DNA of 55,370 bases from JBBRSL01 sp038245435 (GTDB lineage: Bacteria; Patescibacteriota; Saccharimonadia; Saccharimonadales; CAIOMD01), in the NCBI GenBank assembly GCA_038245435.1, contig JBBRSL010000002.1, positions 1 to 55,370 of the forward strand, in the 5' to 3' direction. The position numbers were made by a program, and so were the translations under genes. Position 1 is the stretch's first letter. Each line of letters starts with the position of its first letter. The notes under the pieces are model-generated. The model saw nothing but the letters and a program-made list of their open reading frames with translations. It was not told where the DNA came from and did not search any database. Positions 16,476-24,848 of this stretch are shown here, one piece after another.

Positions 16476-16871
16476 TTATTCGGCGTTGTTTTTGGCTTTT
16501 GACAGTGTTTTCTTAAACAAAAAGAGTGGCAGCACAAACGAGGCGATGAGCGCAAATAGCCACACAATGAGCGTTGCGAGCACCCAAGACGAAATGCCAT
16601 CGAACGAAATGCCATCAGAAAATAGGTTTGTGATAAAGAGCCCAACAAAAGTAGTAACCAGCGCAATGCCACCAAGTAACGCCGGAGCGTTTTTGAGCGC
16701 AATTTTGGTAATGAGCGGCCCCGCAACAACTTCGACAGCACTAAATATAAGAACAGCGCTAATAAACGCCAAGCCACTAATATCAAAACCGCTTAAAATA
16801 ACCGAAGCCGCAAATAATCCTACCGTATTGGCAAGTAGCGTCAGCACGAGCGAAGCAAAGAGTCGTAACAT
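16476..16871 (-). CDS. Phage-holin-4_2 family membrane protein
   Basis: 131 aa from the ATG at 16869-16871, with AAAGGGG about 8 nt upstream. Four membrane segments, with the FDISGLAFISAVLIF and GPLITKIALKNAP stretches typical of the PF04020 family. Despite the name, chromosomal members are not shown to be holins. No phage genes are adjacent. Confidence 0.78.
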   Translation of the reverse strand: MLRLFASLVLTLLANTVGLFAASVILSGFDISGLAFISAVLIFSAVEVVAGPLITKIALKNAPALLGGIALVTTFVGLFITNLFSDGISFDGISSWVLATLIVWLFALIASFVLPLFLFKKTLSKAKNNAE

Positions 16872-17034
16872 GGCAGTCCCCTTTCGTTTAATATAAATTA
16901 ATTGTACCCCTAAATGTGATTTGTGATGCCGAAAATAGTTAGTGCGTAGGCCAACATTTACAAAGTACTCGTAATATTGTAATATATACATAACGCAGAG
17001 CGCGTTGTTCTTCTAGTGTTAGGTGGTGGTCTGA

Positions 17035-17322
17035 TTGGCCTGGGGCTCATCAGTTGTGTGCGAGGTTCGTTCGAGAAAGCTGAGCAAGCCTGTCGAGCTG
17101 CGAATCAACGAGCAGCAGCTCGACAACGCCGAAAGCGAGTTCCATCGCGACGGTGACGGCAACTACTGCAAGTCGATCTGCATCAAGGTGCGAGAGGCCT
17201 GCAAGAAGTACGAGGGTTACGACCCGGGCTGGCTCGAGTACAGTAACTTGCACATCACGCGTTTGCGCGATGTGCCTGCTGCGGCCAAGCCCGCTACCCG
17301 CACCGCCAAGAAGAAGCCGTAG
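17035..17322 (+). CDS. GC-rich small hypothetical protein, 95 aa
   Basis: Not recognised. TTG start at 17035 chosen because AGGTGGTGG ends about 5 nt upstream and an in-frame TGA immediately precedes it; an internal GTG at 17056 is an alternative. The protein has four Cys and a basic tail (TRTAKKKP). Codons are strongly G/C-ending. TATATACA-type boxes lie about 45 nt upstream. A GC-rich hairpin follows the TAG stop. Confidence 0.6.
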   Translation: MAWGSSVVCEVRSRKLSKPVELRINEQQLDNAESEFHRDGDGNYCKSICIKVREACKKYEGYDPGWLEYSNLHITRLRDVPAAAKPATRTAKKKP

Positions 17323-17341
17323 CGGCAAGCGCTACCAATAT

Positions 17342-17383
17342 GGAGTGGGAGTGGGCTGCTGTAACAAGCAGCCCCTCCACCTC
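17342..17383 (+). terminator. GC-rich hairpin after gene 17035-17322
   Basis: GGGCTGCT (17353-17360) pairs with AGCAGCCC (17367-17374), extended imperfectly by GGAGTGGGAGT against CTCCACCTCC. No U-tract. Confidence 0.6.
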
Positions 17384-17439
17384 CCTAACTATTCCTACAT
17401 TGTGTTTATGCTCGTTAACTGATTAACTTAGCAACAATT

Positions 17440-18189
17440 ATGCGTACTCTACTCAATAGTGACTCTAAACAGTCGGTGAAACTTTTTTGTTTTTCACCAC
17501 CGGTCATGATTGCCACTATGGTTATCGAAGTCGCTCTAGCACTGTATGTCGTGGTGCGCTATCACATGAAACAAGCACTACGGTTAATTGTTTTAGCCCT
17601 TGGGGCTCTTGGGATATTCCAACTGAGTGAATATTACGTTTGCGGTGGGCTCGGTGCCGATGCGGGCGCTTGGTCGCGACTCGGTTTTATGGCTATCACC
17701 ACCCTGCCACCTCTTGGCCTACATTTACTCTATGTACTTTCGGGCAAACAATCACGCAAACTTGTGGGTGTAGCGTATGCTTCAATGGCGGCATTTATGG
17801 GTTATTTTTTGGCTTCATCAACAGCCTTTGTTGGGCACGAATGTACCGGTAATTATGTGATATTTCAGATTGGTGTAAACCCGGCGTTACTGTACGGCAT
17901 GTACTACTATGGCTGGCTTCTTACTGCGCTTGTTATTGGCTATCGCTGGCTTTCAAAAAATAAAGTTGATAAAAAGGTGCAGCAACAAGTGGGTGGTTTG
18001 TTGGCAGGCTACTTAGTATTTTTAATACCAACTGGTATTGCAAACTCTGTGCGGCCCGAAACGCGTAATGGTATTCCGTCTATCATGTGCGGCTTTGCGG
18101 TGTTATTTGCCTTTATTTTAGCGCTATATATTGCCCCGCGGGCCGGCAAACTACGCGAAAAATCGCCACTGCCGTTTATCACAAAGTAG
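17440..18189 (+). CDS. Seven-helix integral membrane protein
   Basis: 249 aa with about seven membrane segments. It resembles sensor-type 7TM regions but has no output domain. Motifs include GIFQLSEYYVCGG and SVRPETRNGIPSIMCGF. No family can be named. No Shine-Dalgarno is evident; the short AT-rich upstream suggests leaderless expression. Confidence 0.65.
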   Translation: MRTLLNSDSKQSVKLFCFSPPVMIATMVIEVALALYVVVRYHMKQALRLIVLALGALGIFQLSEYYVCGGLGADAGAWSRLGFMAITTLPPLGLHLLYVLSGKQSRKLVGVAYASMAAFMGYFLASSTAFVGHECTGNYVIFQIGVNPALLYGMYYYGWLLTALVIGYRWLSKNKVDKKVQQQVGGLLAGYLVFLIPTGIANSVRPETRNGIPSIMCGFAVLFAFILALYIAPRAGKLREKSPLPFITK

Positions 18190-18192
18190 CTA

Positions 18193-18501
18193 CTATAAAT
18201 CTATAATATCTTTGCCGTTGGCATTCATTTTTGGGCGGACATATCGCTGTTCGCTGTAAAAAGTTACTGCAAGCCGCATGAGCAAAAAGAGCGTGATAAG
18301 TATAATGCTGTCATCTGCTAGGCCGAGCGGCCCTAAAAATAGCTCTGGCAATATATCGAGCGGCGAAATAACCCAAACGATAAATAAAGGCGTGAACGCC
18401 AATATTACCCTCTGCCACTTAGGCCTGTTTGGGTCTTCGATAAAACGTAAGCACGCCTTAATAATGCCAACATGAACTGTTTTTTGATAAAAACTGCCCA
18501 T
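18193..18501 (-). CDS. DUF1232 (YkvA-like) membrane protein
   Basis: 102 aa. ISPLDILPELFLGPLGLADD is the DUF1232 signature, within two hydrophobic segments. The biochemical role is unknown. Starts 10 nt after the stop of gene 18512-19324, so probably the same operon. Confidence 0.82.
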   Translation of the reverse strand: MGSFYQKTVHVGIIKACLRFIEDPNRPKWQRVILAFTPLFIVWVISPLDILPELFLGPLGLADDSIILITLFLLMRLAVTFYSEQRYVRPKMNANGKDIIDL

Positions 18502-18511
18502 ATTTTATCGA

Positions 18512-19324
18512 CTACCGTTTAACGTAAATGGTTGCTGGGTAGGTGCCCGTAAAAATAAGTGCCCCATTTACTGCCTGTGCCGATACGGCTTCGAAGTTAT
18601 CGGCTTTTAGGGTTATGCCCGAATTATCAGATGGGGTCGATGAACTCGCAGCAGGTATTGGCACATTAAATCGTCCAACCTTTGCTTCTATAACCGTAAA
18701 AGTTAACTTATTATTCTGCACAGAAGCATTGGCTTTTATATATACGGGCACATTACCAATAAAGTTTTTTGCCCAACTAAGCGAGTTGTTTATATCTTGC
18801 GTATTAACGTTTGAGCCACCAAAACTATTTACAAAATTTTGAATATTATCGATGTTTAAGTTGCCCGAAATCTCAATTGTGCCGTCGCTCAATCTTATCT
18901 GAGTGTTATCAATCGGCATGCCCGACCAGCCACTTGAATTTACTATTGCCGTTAGCTCCTCTTGCGTAATTCTCAGGTCAGTAACTGTTTTAGGGTCGGC
19001 AAACACCGTCACACTGCCGGGCTTAGCAGGGTCAACCGGTGCAGCTGCATAATCTTTAAAGGTTACAGCTGTTTTTTGTTGATAGCTGGTGACATCGGCT
19101 GGAGTATATAAAACACCTAAATCTTGCGCCTTTGTTGCGCCCATTAACGATGAAACGCCAGGTACGATGCCAAACCAACCGGCAATAAGTATGGGCACGA
19201 GTACCAAAAAGCCGACTATACAAAGAGCAACAATTAGCCCCGTGTTACGCTTTTTTGCTACGGGTGCAGGTGTCTTATTTAGAGTTGTCAGTATTTGCCG
19301 TGCATCAGGTTGTTTTTTAGCCAT
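18512..19324 (-). CDS. Membrane-anchored extracellular hypothetical protein
   Basis: 270 aa. A basic cytosolic N-terminus, one membrane segment (about 27-52), then a beta-rich exported domain rich in Asn, Ser and Thr (SDGTIEISGNLNIDNIQNF). AAGGAG lies just before the ATG. Family unknown; it looks like a lipid- or surface-associated beta-sheet protein. Confidence 0.65.
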   Translation of the reverse strand: MAKKQPDARQILTTLNKTPAPVAKKRNTGLIVALCIVGFLVLVPILIAGWFGIVPGVSSLMGATKAQDLGVLYTPADVTSYQQKTAVTFKDYAAAPVDPAKPGSVTVFADPKTVTDLRITQEELTAIVNSSGWSGMPIDNTQIRLSDGTIEISGNLNIDNIQNFVNSFGGSNVNTQDINNSLSWAKNFIGNVPVYIKANASVQNNKLTFTVIEAKVGRFNVPIPAASSSTPSDNSGITLKADNFEAVSAQAVNGALIFTGTYPATIYVKR

Positions 19325-19362
19325 TAGTTCTCCTTATATTCGATAATAGTTAAGCGGTAGCT

Positions 19363-19746
19363 TTAATCAGCAAAATACGCCTCGAGCGGTTCCCAGTAGT
19401 TGTCTGTCCAACCTTGTTCAAATTCTTGTAGGCTACCATCAGGTAAATGAGTTTGCGTAAATCGTATCTGTGCACCCTGTTGCACATCTGAAAGTTCAAA
19501 TGCAATAGTCGAAAAGTGGTTATTTGGCCAGTCGCTTGCGCGCCAAGATTGTTCAATCAGCTTATTCGGCTCTAGTTTTGTTATCTCACCTACTGCATAG
19601 CCGCTAAATGTACTAAATTTACCGTTCACTTTTGGGTCAATTGTAGCGACATCACCAGTGAGCTGGCTATGCTTTAGGCTATCAAGCAAAACCGCATAAA
19701 TATCGGCCGCAGTGGCGTTGGGTATAACAACGGTCTGTTCGAGCAT
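19363..19746 (-). CDS. SRPBCC/START-like (AHSA1-type) protein
   Basis: 127 aa from the ATG at 19744-19746, with TATACT 7 nt upstream (leaderless). The pattern of an N-terminal strand with AADIYAVLLDS, GYAVGEITKLEPNKLIEQSW and the final WTDNYWEPLEAYF helix matches the SRPBCC helix-grip fold. These bind hydrophobic ligands or stimulate Hsp90; the ligand here is unknown. Confidence 0.78.
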   Translation of the reverse strand: MLEQTVVIPNATAADIYAVLLDSLKHSQLTGDVATIDPKVNGKFSTFSGYAVGEITKLEPNKLIEQSWRASDWPNNHFSTIAFELSDVQQGAQIRFTQTHLPDGSLQEFEQGWTDNYWEPLEAYFAD

Positions 19747-19816
19747 ATCAGTAAGTATACGCCTTTGACTTTTTAAGCGTAAGCATGCATTATATGCGTA
19801 TAACGTGGAGACAAAA

Positions 19817-19906
19817 ATGACCGAAGAGCAAGTGCCAAAAAATAGTAAGTTTAACGCGCTCAAAAAAATTAATTATAAGTATATCCCAAGTATCTGCTAC
19901 TTGTAG
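19817..19906 (+). CDS. Cationic microprotein, 29 aa
   Basis: A complete small unit. TTGACT (19765-19770) and an AT-rich -10 region, GGAGA 5 nt before the ATG at 19817, 29 codons ending in TAG at 19904, and a terminator 8 nt later. The peptide is basic and partly hydrophobic (NALKKINYKYIPSICYL). It could be a signalling or membrane peptide, or the transcript could act as RNA. No homologue is known to me. Confidence 0.5.
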   Translation: MTEEQVPKNSKFNALKKINYKYIPSICYL

Positions 19907-19913
19907 CGCCATT

Positions 19914-19950
19914 AAAAATAGTGCGCCCTCGCATGGACGCACTATTTTTT
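19914..19950. terminator. Intrinsic terminator after the 29-aa gene
   Basis: AAAAATAGTGCG (19914-19925) pairs with CGCACTATTTTT (19938-19949) with a U-run. It may also end the convergent FAS1 transcript. Confidence 0.85.
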
Positions 19951-19974
19951 GACTTGTCTAAGTGTATTGCTGTA

Positions 19975-20544
19975 TTACTGAGGCAATAATACTCCACCAA
20001 TAATGTGCACAACACCGTTATCGGCATTTACATCGGCTTTTTCTACCATAACCTGGTTGCCCTTAGCATCGATTAAATATACTTTGCCATCTGCAATTTT
20101 TACGGTTAGGATACCACCCTGAACGGTTGTAATCTTTTGGCCATCACTCAAATCTTTTGCCATTACCTTGCCTGGTACAACGTGGTACGTAAGAATAGCT
20201 GATAGCTGATCTTTGTTCTCTGGCTTCAGCAGTGTGTCTAAAGTACCGGCCGGCAATGCTGCAAATGCTGCGTTAGTGGGCGCAAATACTGTGAACGGCC
20301 CTGCGCCACTAAGCGTATCTACAAGACTCGCCGCTTTTACAGCAGCTACAAGCGTACTTAAATCTGGCGTACTGCTTGCAAGCACAACTATGTTGCCCGT
20401 TGTTTTTTGCTCTGACTGGCTTGATTGCTGGCCTTGATCGGTTTTAGTATTATCGCGTGATGCGAACCACCATATACCGCCGCCAATTAAAACGACAGCT
20501 AATATACCACCGATTATCCCCATTGATTTATTGTTTTGATCCAC
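19975..20544 (-). CDS. Membrane-anchored fasciclin (FAS1) protein
   Basis: 189 aa. GTG start with AGGGGG 5 nt upstream. One membrane segment near residues 8-27, a Gln/Ser-rich linker, then a full FAS1 domain: GPFTVFAPTNAAFAALP (FAS1 box 1), YHVVPGKV, and the terminal DNGVVHIIGGVLLP (box 2). FAS1 domains mediate adhesion, so this could act in surface contact with a host or matrix; that role is inference. Confidence 0.92.
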   Translation of the reverse strand: MDQNNKSMGIIGGILAVVLIGGGIWWFASRDNTKTDQGQQSSQSEQKTTGNIVVLASSTPDLSTLVAAVKAASLVDTLSGAGPFTVFAPTNAAFAALPAGTLDTLLKPENKDQLSAILTYHVVPGKVMAKDLSDGQKITTVQGGILTVKIADGKVYLIDAKGNQVMVEKADVNADNGVVHIIGGVLLPQ

Positions 20545-20610
20545 AAGAACCCCCTTATTTACTGTTTACATGTACCAGTATGCGTAAGGCCCTGTATAGA
20601 ATGTGTATAG

Positions 20611-21621
20611 CTATAGATTAACAGATACAACAGTACCTGGTTTTGTACTTTTTATAACGATCGTACCTTTGTATAAAGTAACGTATTTCGAGGTAATTGC
20701 CAGCCCAAGCCCGGTACCGTCAATAGTACTTGCATTCTTGGCCCTATAAAACCGTTGGCTTACTAGTGCTAGTTCGTCTTTTGGTATACCAATGCCATAA
20801 TCACGAACGGTTAATGCAAACCCGCCCCGCTTTGCAGTTAGCTGTACCTGTATTGGCTTTGAGCTTTTGCTACTAAACTTAATTGCATTTTCTAAGATAT
20901 TCTTAGCAATATATACAAAATGCTGTGGTTCGATTTTTGCGTAGAGCGCCTTATCTAGGTTAGTAGTAATAGCTACGCCCTTTTCGCTTGCCTGCGGCTG
21001 GAGCTGCTCTAATACGTCCCTTAGCAGATCAGAAATGTCTACTTCTTTTTGGCCTTTTATCTCACTGTGTTCTAACAAAATTAAATCAGTGGTAATCGCG
21101 CTCAGTCTTTTATTTTGGCGATCAATCGAACGTATAAACGTATCAAACTCTTTGGCATTTGGCGGGTTATTTTGTGCTTGCTGAATCATTGTGCTCGTCG
21201 CAGCTAGCGGGTTGCGTAATTCGTGCGTTGCATCTTGCATAAACCTTTTTTGCGATAAGTAAGCTTGCTCAACCGGTGCGAGTAATCTGCGCGAAAGCCA
21301 CCAACCTAAAATGCCACTTATAGTAAATACAAGCGCCAGTACTATGGGTAGGCTGGTAGCTAACTGCTTTTGATCTTCTTTTTGAATAATTTTTGCAATC
21401 GTTTCGAAGTGCGCATGATATGGCTTTTGGCTGGCGATATAAGCGCTTAGTTCCGAATCATTTGCCGCTAATTGGCCAATTTTCGAAGCAGTAATTTTTT
21501 GCTGAAGCTGGTGCTCGGCAAACACATACGTGCCAAAAGACGCTATTGCAGCACAGCACACGGCTACCGCAATAGTAATAATCGTAAACTGTTTTCTAAC
21601 TTTGCTGAGTGTATATTCCAT
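20611..21621 (-). CDS. Sensor histidine kinase
   Basis: 336 aa. Two membrane segments (about 12-35 and 91-110) enclose a short extracellular loop. The dimerisation/phosphoacceptor motif DATHELRNPLA places the phosphorylated His at 133. The ATPase lobe has NILENAIKF (N box), DYGIGIPKD (G1) and GTGLGLAI (G2). Starts 2 nt after the response-regulator gene, so they form one operon. The signal sensed is unknown. Confidence 0.95.
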   Translation of the reverse strand: MEYTLSKVRKQFTIITIAVAVCCAAIASFGTYVFAEHQLQQKITASKIGQLAANDSELSAYIASQKPYHAHFETIAKIIQKEDQKQLATSLPIVLALVFTISGILGWWLSRRLLAPVEQAYLSQKRFMQDATHELRNPLAATSTMIQQAQNNPPNAKEFDTFIRSIDRQNKRLSAITTDLILLEHSEIKGQKEVDISDLLRDVLEQLQPQASEKGVAITTNLDKALYAKIEPQHFVYIAKNILENAIKFSSKSSKPIQVQLTAKRGGFALTVRDYGIGIPKDELALVSQRFYRAKNASTIDGTGLGLAITSKYVTLYKGTIVIKSTKPGTVVSVNL

Positions 21622-21623
21622 TA

Positions 21624-22307
21624 TTAATCGTTTAATTGATAGCCTACGCCAGGTATTGTCACTATTGTACTAAAATCTGTGTCACCAACCTTGCCACGTA
21701 AATTAGAAATATGAATTCTAATTGGAGGTGTCGTAATCGCCGCATCTTCAGCCCAGGCTGATTCAATTAAATCTTGCGTAGTTACAGTGGCATGGTTATT
21801 TTGCATTAGTTTTAACATAAGTCGAAACTCAACTAACGTAAGTTTTTGCTCGATTCCATTTACAAAAAACTTATGACGCTTAGGTTCGAGCTTAAAATGT
21901 TTTGTACTTACGTTTGCAAAATCGTGGTGTACCCCTTTAATACGCAGTTGCGCGTTAATGCGGGCCAGCAATTCTCTCAGGTCAAAAGGCTTTACAAGGT
22001 AATCGTCCATTCCAATTTCTAAACCAATAACTTTATCTTCTATAGTATCGCGCGATGTTATCGCAATTATTGGCCCACCGTACCCACTCTGCTTGAGCTC
22101 GCTGGTAAGCTCAAGGCCTGTCATGCCAGGCAGTGAAATATCAACTATAGCGACATCGCTTTGTTCATGCAGCTTTTTACTCAGTGCAAGTTCTGCGCTA
22201 CTTGCGCTATGCACAATGTAGCCGTTATCGCGCAAAAAAGACGATATTGCAGTACGCATATCGCCATTGTCTTCTACAACCAGCACATTTGCCCGAGCGG
22301 ATTTCAT
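21624..22307 (-). CDS. OmpR-family response regulator
   Basis: 227 aa. Receiver domain with acidic pocket ED (12-13), phospho-acceptor Asp56 in VDISLPG, Ser85 and Lys106 (LVKPFD). The C-terminal winged helix has the typical LTLVEFRLML and IHISNLRGKVG regions. TACACT lies 6 nt before the ATG (leaderless). Partner kinase follows in the same operon. The adjacent FAS1 gene is a possible target, by position only. Confidence 0.95.
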   Translation of the reverse strand: MKSARANVLVVEDNGDMRTAISSFLRDNGYIVHSASSAELALSKKLHEQSDVAIVDISLPGMTGLELTSELKQSGYGGPIIAITSRDTIEDKVIGLEIGMDDYLVKPFDLRELLARINAQLRIKGVHHDFANVSTKHFKLEPKRHKFFVNGIEQKLTLVEFRLMLKLMQNNHATVTTQDLIESAWAEDAAITTPPIRIHISNLRGKVGDTDFSTIVTIPGVGYQLND

Positions 22308-22360
22308 ACCGCAAGTGTACCATTTTGCTTGTAAAGGTTTTGTATAGCTTGCTTACAGTG

Positions 22361-22684
22361 CTAGCGCCTGCGCTCTTTATAAAGGGTAAAGTAGCCAATA
22401 ATATTATCAACCCGTTTCTGAGTGCTTAAACTTGCCTGAATAGATGTTTCGTCGCCGCACTTTACAATTTCGTGCGTTAGGCTATCGCTTAAATACTCAT
22501 CACCAGGGTAATCTTCGTACAATAGTACATATTCAACGCCAGATTTGTCCTCGAAATAATGCGCCCAGGTATCAAGCCCTACTTTACCGTGATCTTTCCA
22601 GGTAATTTGTGCAAACGAAACAACGTCACTATATTGTGGCAAAATAACTTTTTCAAAATATTGTTCTAAATAAGAATCGTTCAT
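22361..22684 (-). CDS. Hypothetical acidic protein, 107 aa
   Basis: Not recognised. Soluble and acidic, with many Tyr and Asp. TATAAT lies 9 nt before the ATG. It sits upstream of the two-component operon but has its own promoter. Confidence 0.6.
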   Translation of the reverse strand: MNDSYLEQYFEKVILPQYSDVVSFAQITWKDHGKVGLDTWAHYFEDKSGVEYVLLYEDYPGDEYLSDSLTHEIVKCGDETSIQASLSTQKRVDNIIGYFTLYKERRR

Positions 22685-22712
22685 ATGAGCTAAATTATAA
22701 CCTAAATGAAGA

Positions 22713-22737
22713 ATCCCGCCACTGGCTGTGACGGGAT
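22713..22737 (-). terminator. Hairpin after the GC-rich coiled-coil gene
   Basis: A 10-bp stem, 22713-22722 with 22728-22737 (one G-U pair), about 18 nt beyond the stop. Minus-strand tail is TCTTCATTT, a weak U-tract. Confidence 0.65.
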
Positions 22738-22754
22738 ACTTCGCTCAACTTTCA

Positions 22755-23825
22755 CTAACGCAGCAGGTCGCTTTCGAAATCGTACGGTGAGCTGCGGAGG
22801 GCGACGGCATGGTGGTGCCCGGGCCCGAACGGACCATTTGGGCCGTAGTAGATGTCGATCTTAGGCTGGCCTTGCTTGTTCGTGTTCGATTCGACAAAGG
22901 CGTCGTAGCCCCTGAACCGGCACGAGAATCCGAACTCACCTTGCCCCGCGACCTCGTGGCCGATGCGCTCAGAGTAGTCACTCTGGTTGTCCGTGAAGTT
23001 ATGCGACCCGTGCGCATCGAACGGTTCACGCATGTAGGTCACGTCACCGCTGCGGTTCATGACGTAGTGGCCGTGTCCGGGGCCATCAGGGCTGCCCAGT
23101 CCACCAAAATAGATATTGGTGTTGCCACTTGCGTCTGTAGACACGTACACGTTGTTGCGGTACTCGTACGGAATGCCTGCCTTTTCTGCGATGGACCGCT
23201 TGTCATTCTTTCGCTTGGCTGACTCGTCTCGCACTTTCTCCAGGCGAGCCCTGAACGCTTTAGCCGCAGCGTCAAACTCGGCCTTAGCTTGCTTGAATTC
23301 AGCTTGCGCTCGTTCATGGTCGGCCTTCGCGCGGTCAAATCGCTCTTTGGCAGAGCTGAACTCGGCCTTGGCCCTTTGAAAGGCCGGCTTCGTTGCATCA
23401 TGTACGGCACGGGCTGAACGAATTTCTTCAACCAACCTACGCCGTTCTACAACGTAGCCTTGGCACTCAGCCTTATAGCGGTGTCCGTCGTCTGCATAGC
23501 TGCGTGCTGCTGCGCCGTCTCGACGGTCGTGTGCTGCCGAAGCGTTCTGAAACGCACTGCCCATGTTCAGATACGCCGACTCTTGCATAGAGTTCAGCGA
23601 ATCAATACGTGGGCCATTGCTTGAACGAACTTGGTCGACACGCTGCCAGCTAGATTCCTGCTCGGCGTATGCCCGCTGCTTGGACTCATGTGCGCGATTG
23701 AGGTCTTCGCGTGCGCTTGTGCGGCGGTCCCAGGCTTGCTGCTGCGCCTGATAGGCATTCTGCTTGCGCTGAAATGCGTTGTCTTGCGCCACCTTAAGGC
23801 GGTCAAGTTCGGCATCGTGTGCCAT
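22755..23825 (-). CDS. GC-rich coiled-coil protein with C-terminal GPGH repeats
   Basis: 356 aa from the ATG at 23823-23825, with AGGTG 6 nt upstream; a GTG nine bases earlier is also possible. Residues 1-200 are a long charged coiled coil of Ala, Lys, Arg, Glu and Gln (repeated AKAEF units). The C-terminal part has two related Gly/His-rich modules: YFGGLGSPDGPGHGHYV and IYYGPNGPFGPGHHHAV. No signal peptide. It ends in tandem stops TAG TGA. The leader contains a CACGCC/GGCGTG hairpin. Codon use is strongly G/C-ending. Family not recognised. Confidence 0.72.
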   Translation of the reverse strand: MAHDAELDRLKVAQDNAFQRKQNAYQAQQQAWDRRTSAREDLNRAHESKQRAYAEQESSWQRVDQVRSSNGPRIDSLNSMQESAYLNMGSAFQNASAAHDRRDGAAARSYADDGHRYKAECQGYVVERRRLVEEIRSARAVHDATKPAFQRAKAEFSSAKERFDRAKADHERAQAEFKQAKAEFDAAAKAFRARLEKVRDESAKRKNDKRSIAEKAGIPYEYRNNVYVSTDASGNTNIYFGGLGSPDGPGHGHYVMNRSGDVTYMREPFDAHGSHNFTDNQSDYSERIGHEVAGQGEFGFSCRFRGYDAFVESNTNKQGQPKIDIYYGPNGPFGPGHHHAVALRSSPYDFESDLLR

Positions 23826-23937
23826 CTGTGTCACCTACTTGTGTGAAGGAGCGAAGTACACGCCAAGCGGCGTGATAACAGCACTATAAAATAATTATTA
23901 TACGAATGCAACCATAAGCAATAACAGATAGGCTAGC

Positions 23938-24486
23938 CTATTTTGTGCTGTACCATTTGGCAAAATCTGCCCAAATATAGTCATTAGGGTTATGCGATGT
24001 AACGCCTTGGTCGTGACTTTCGGCAATAGTACGGCCATTAAAAGCGGCGAGTGTTTCTATGCTAGTACCCTTTGCGCCCCTTGACTCTGTTAATAGTTCG
24101 CCCCAAAACTCGCGACTAAAAACCTTTTCGGTTTCGGCATCTTTATAGGCTATAGATTCAATAAAGCAAATGCGCCTGTCGCTGTATGGGGCAATAAGGT
24201 TTAAAAAGTCTTGTGGGGTGAGCCACTCGGCCACTTCTTTCATATAAGCACCCGGGAACCCTTTAAGGGCTGGTATTTGCCAAGCGGTATCAGTAACGGC
24301 AACTGGCTCGTTAGCCTGCCTATAGGCCTCTATTGCCTTTGCAAGGGCTACTTTTGTAAAGTCAGCCGATTGTATCTCTTCTATATCGAGCAAAACTTGC
24401 ACAACCTCTATACCGTACGGTGTGCAGCCAGCAACGGCTTCGGCCATTTTGCGCGTATTAGTCGTGGCAAGGGCTATTTTGTTCAT
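23938..24486 (-). CDS. Non-canonical purine NTP pyrophosphatase (RdgB/HAM1 type)
   Basis: 182 aa. LATTNTRKMAEA (substrate-binding start), VTDTAWQIPALKGFPGAYMK (the DSGLxVxALxGxPG-like motif, with Trp in place of Gly) and the C-terminal NPNDYIWADFAKWY region identify the HAM1 family, which removes (d)ITP and XTP. Some motif residues differ from RdgB, so substrate range may differ. TATACT lies 7 nt before the ATG (leaderless). Confidence 0.82.
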   Translation of the reverse strand: MNKIALATTNTRKMAEAVAGCTPYGIEVVQVLLDIEEIQSADFTKVALAKAIEAYRQANEPVAVTDTAWQIPALKGFPGAYMKEVAEWLTPQDFLNLIAPYSDRRICFIESIAYKDAETEKVFSREFWGELLTESRGAKGTSIETLAAFNGRTIAESHDQGVTSHNPNDYIWADFAKWYSTK

Positions 24487-24536
24487 TAGCTACAGTATAG
24501 CCTACTAAACTTGACAAATGGGTGTATTATTGGGGT

Positions 24537-24845
24537 ATGAACAAGCATAACCGTAGTGGCGGATATCACGTCGCAAAAATGATACCGTTCGAAGTTGTTG
24601 GTTTTGGCACCGTTTTGGCGCTTGCCCCAAAAATTGGTTTTATAGGGGCGATTGTGGCCGCAGCAGCGCTTACATACGCTACCTATAGCGTATTTAGGGC
24701 TGTACGCGCTGTTGCGCGCCAAGTGCCCACTGCCCTTGGTTATGGCGATGTAGCGGCACATGCCACTAAAAAAGCCGCAGCAAAAACAGCGGCTGTATCT
24801 CAGGTTGCCAAAACCACCTCTAAACCAAAAGCAATTACTGCGTAA
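24537..24845 (+). CDS. Small membrane protein with Lys/Ala tail
   Basis: 102 aa from the ATG at 24537. TATTAT (24525-24530) lies 6 nt upstream, so leaderless. One or two hydrophobic stretches (VGFGTVLALAPKIGFIGAIV) precede a Lys/Ala/Thr-rich tail similar in style to the aquaporin tail at 12330-12420. Function unknown. Confidence 0.6.
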   Translation: MNKHNRSGGYHVAKMIPFEVVGFGTVLALAPKIGFIGAIVAAAALTYATYSVFRAVRAVARQVPTALGYGDVAAHATKKAAAKTAAVSQVAKTTSKPKAITA

Positions 24846-24848
24846 CTG

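Noticed and set aside
16476..16871. Prophage indicated by a holin-family gene and HNH protein
   Set aside because: No capsid, terminase, tail or integrase genes are nearby, and PF04020 proteins are common chromosomal membrane proteins.
24511..24530. TTGACA as the -35 box for gene 24537
   Set aside because: Only 8 nt separate it from TATTAT, far from the required 16-18 nt; the box is probably coincidental.
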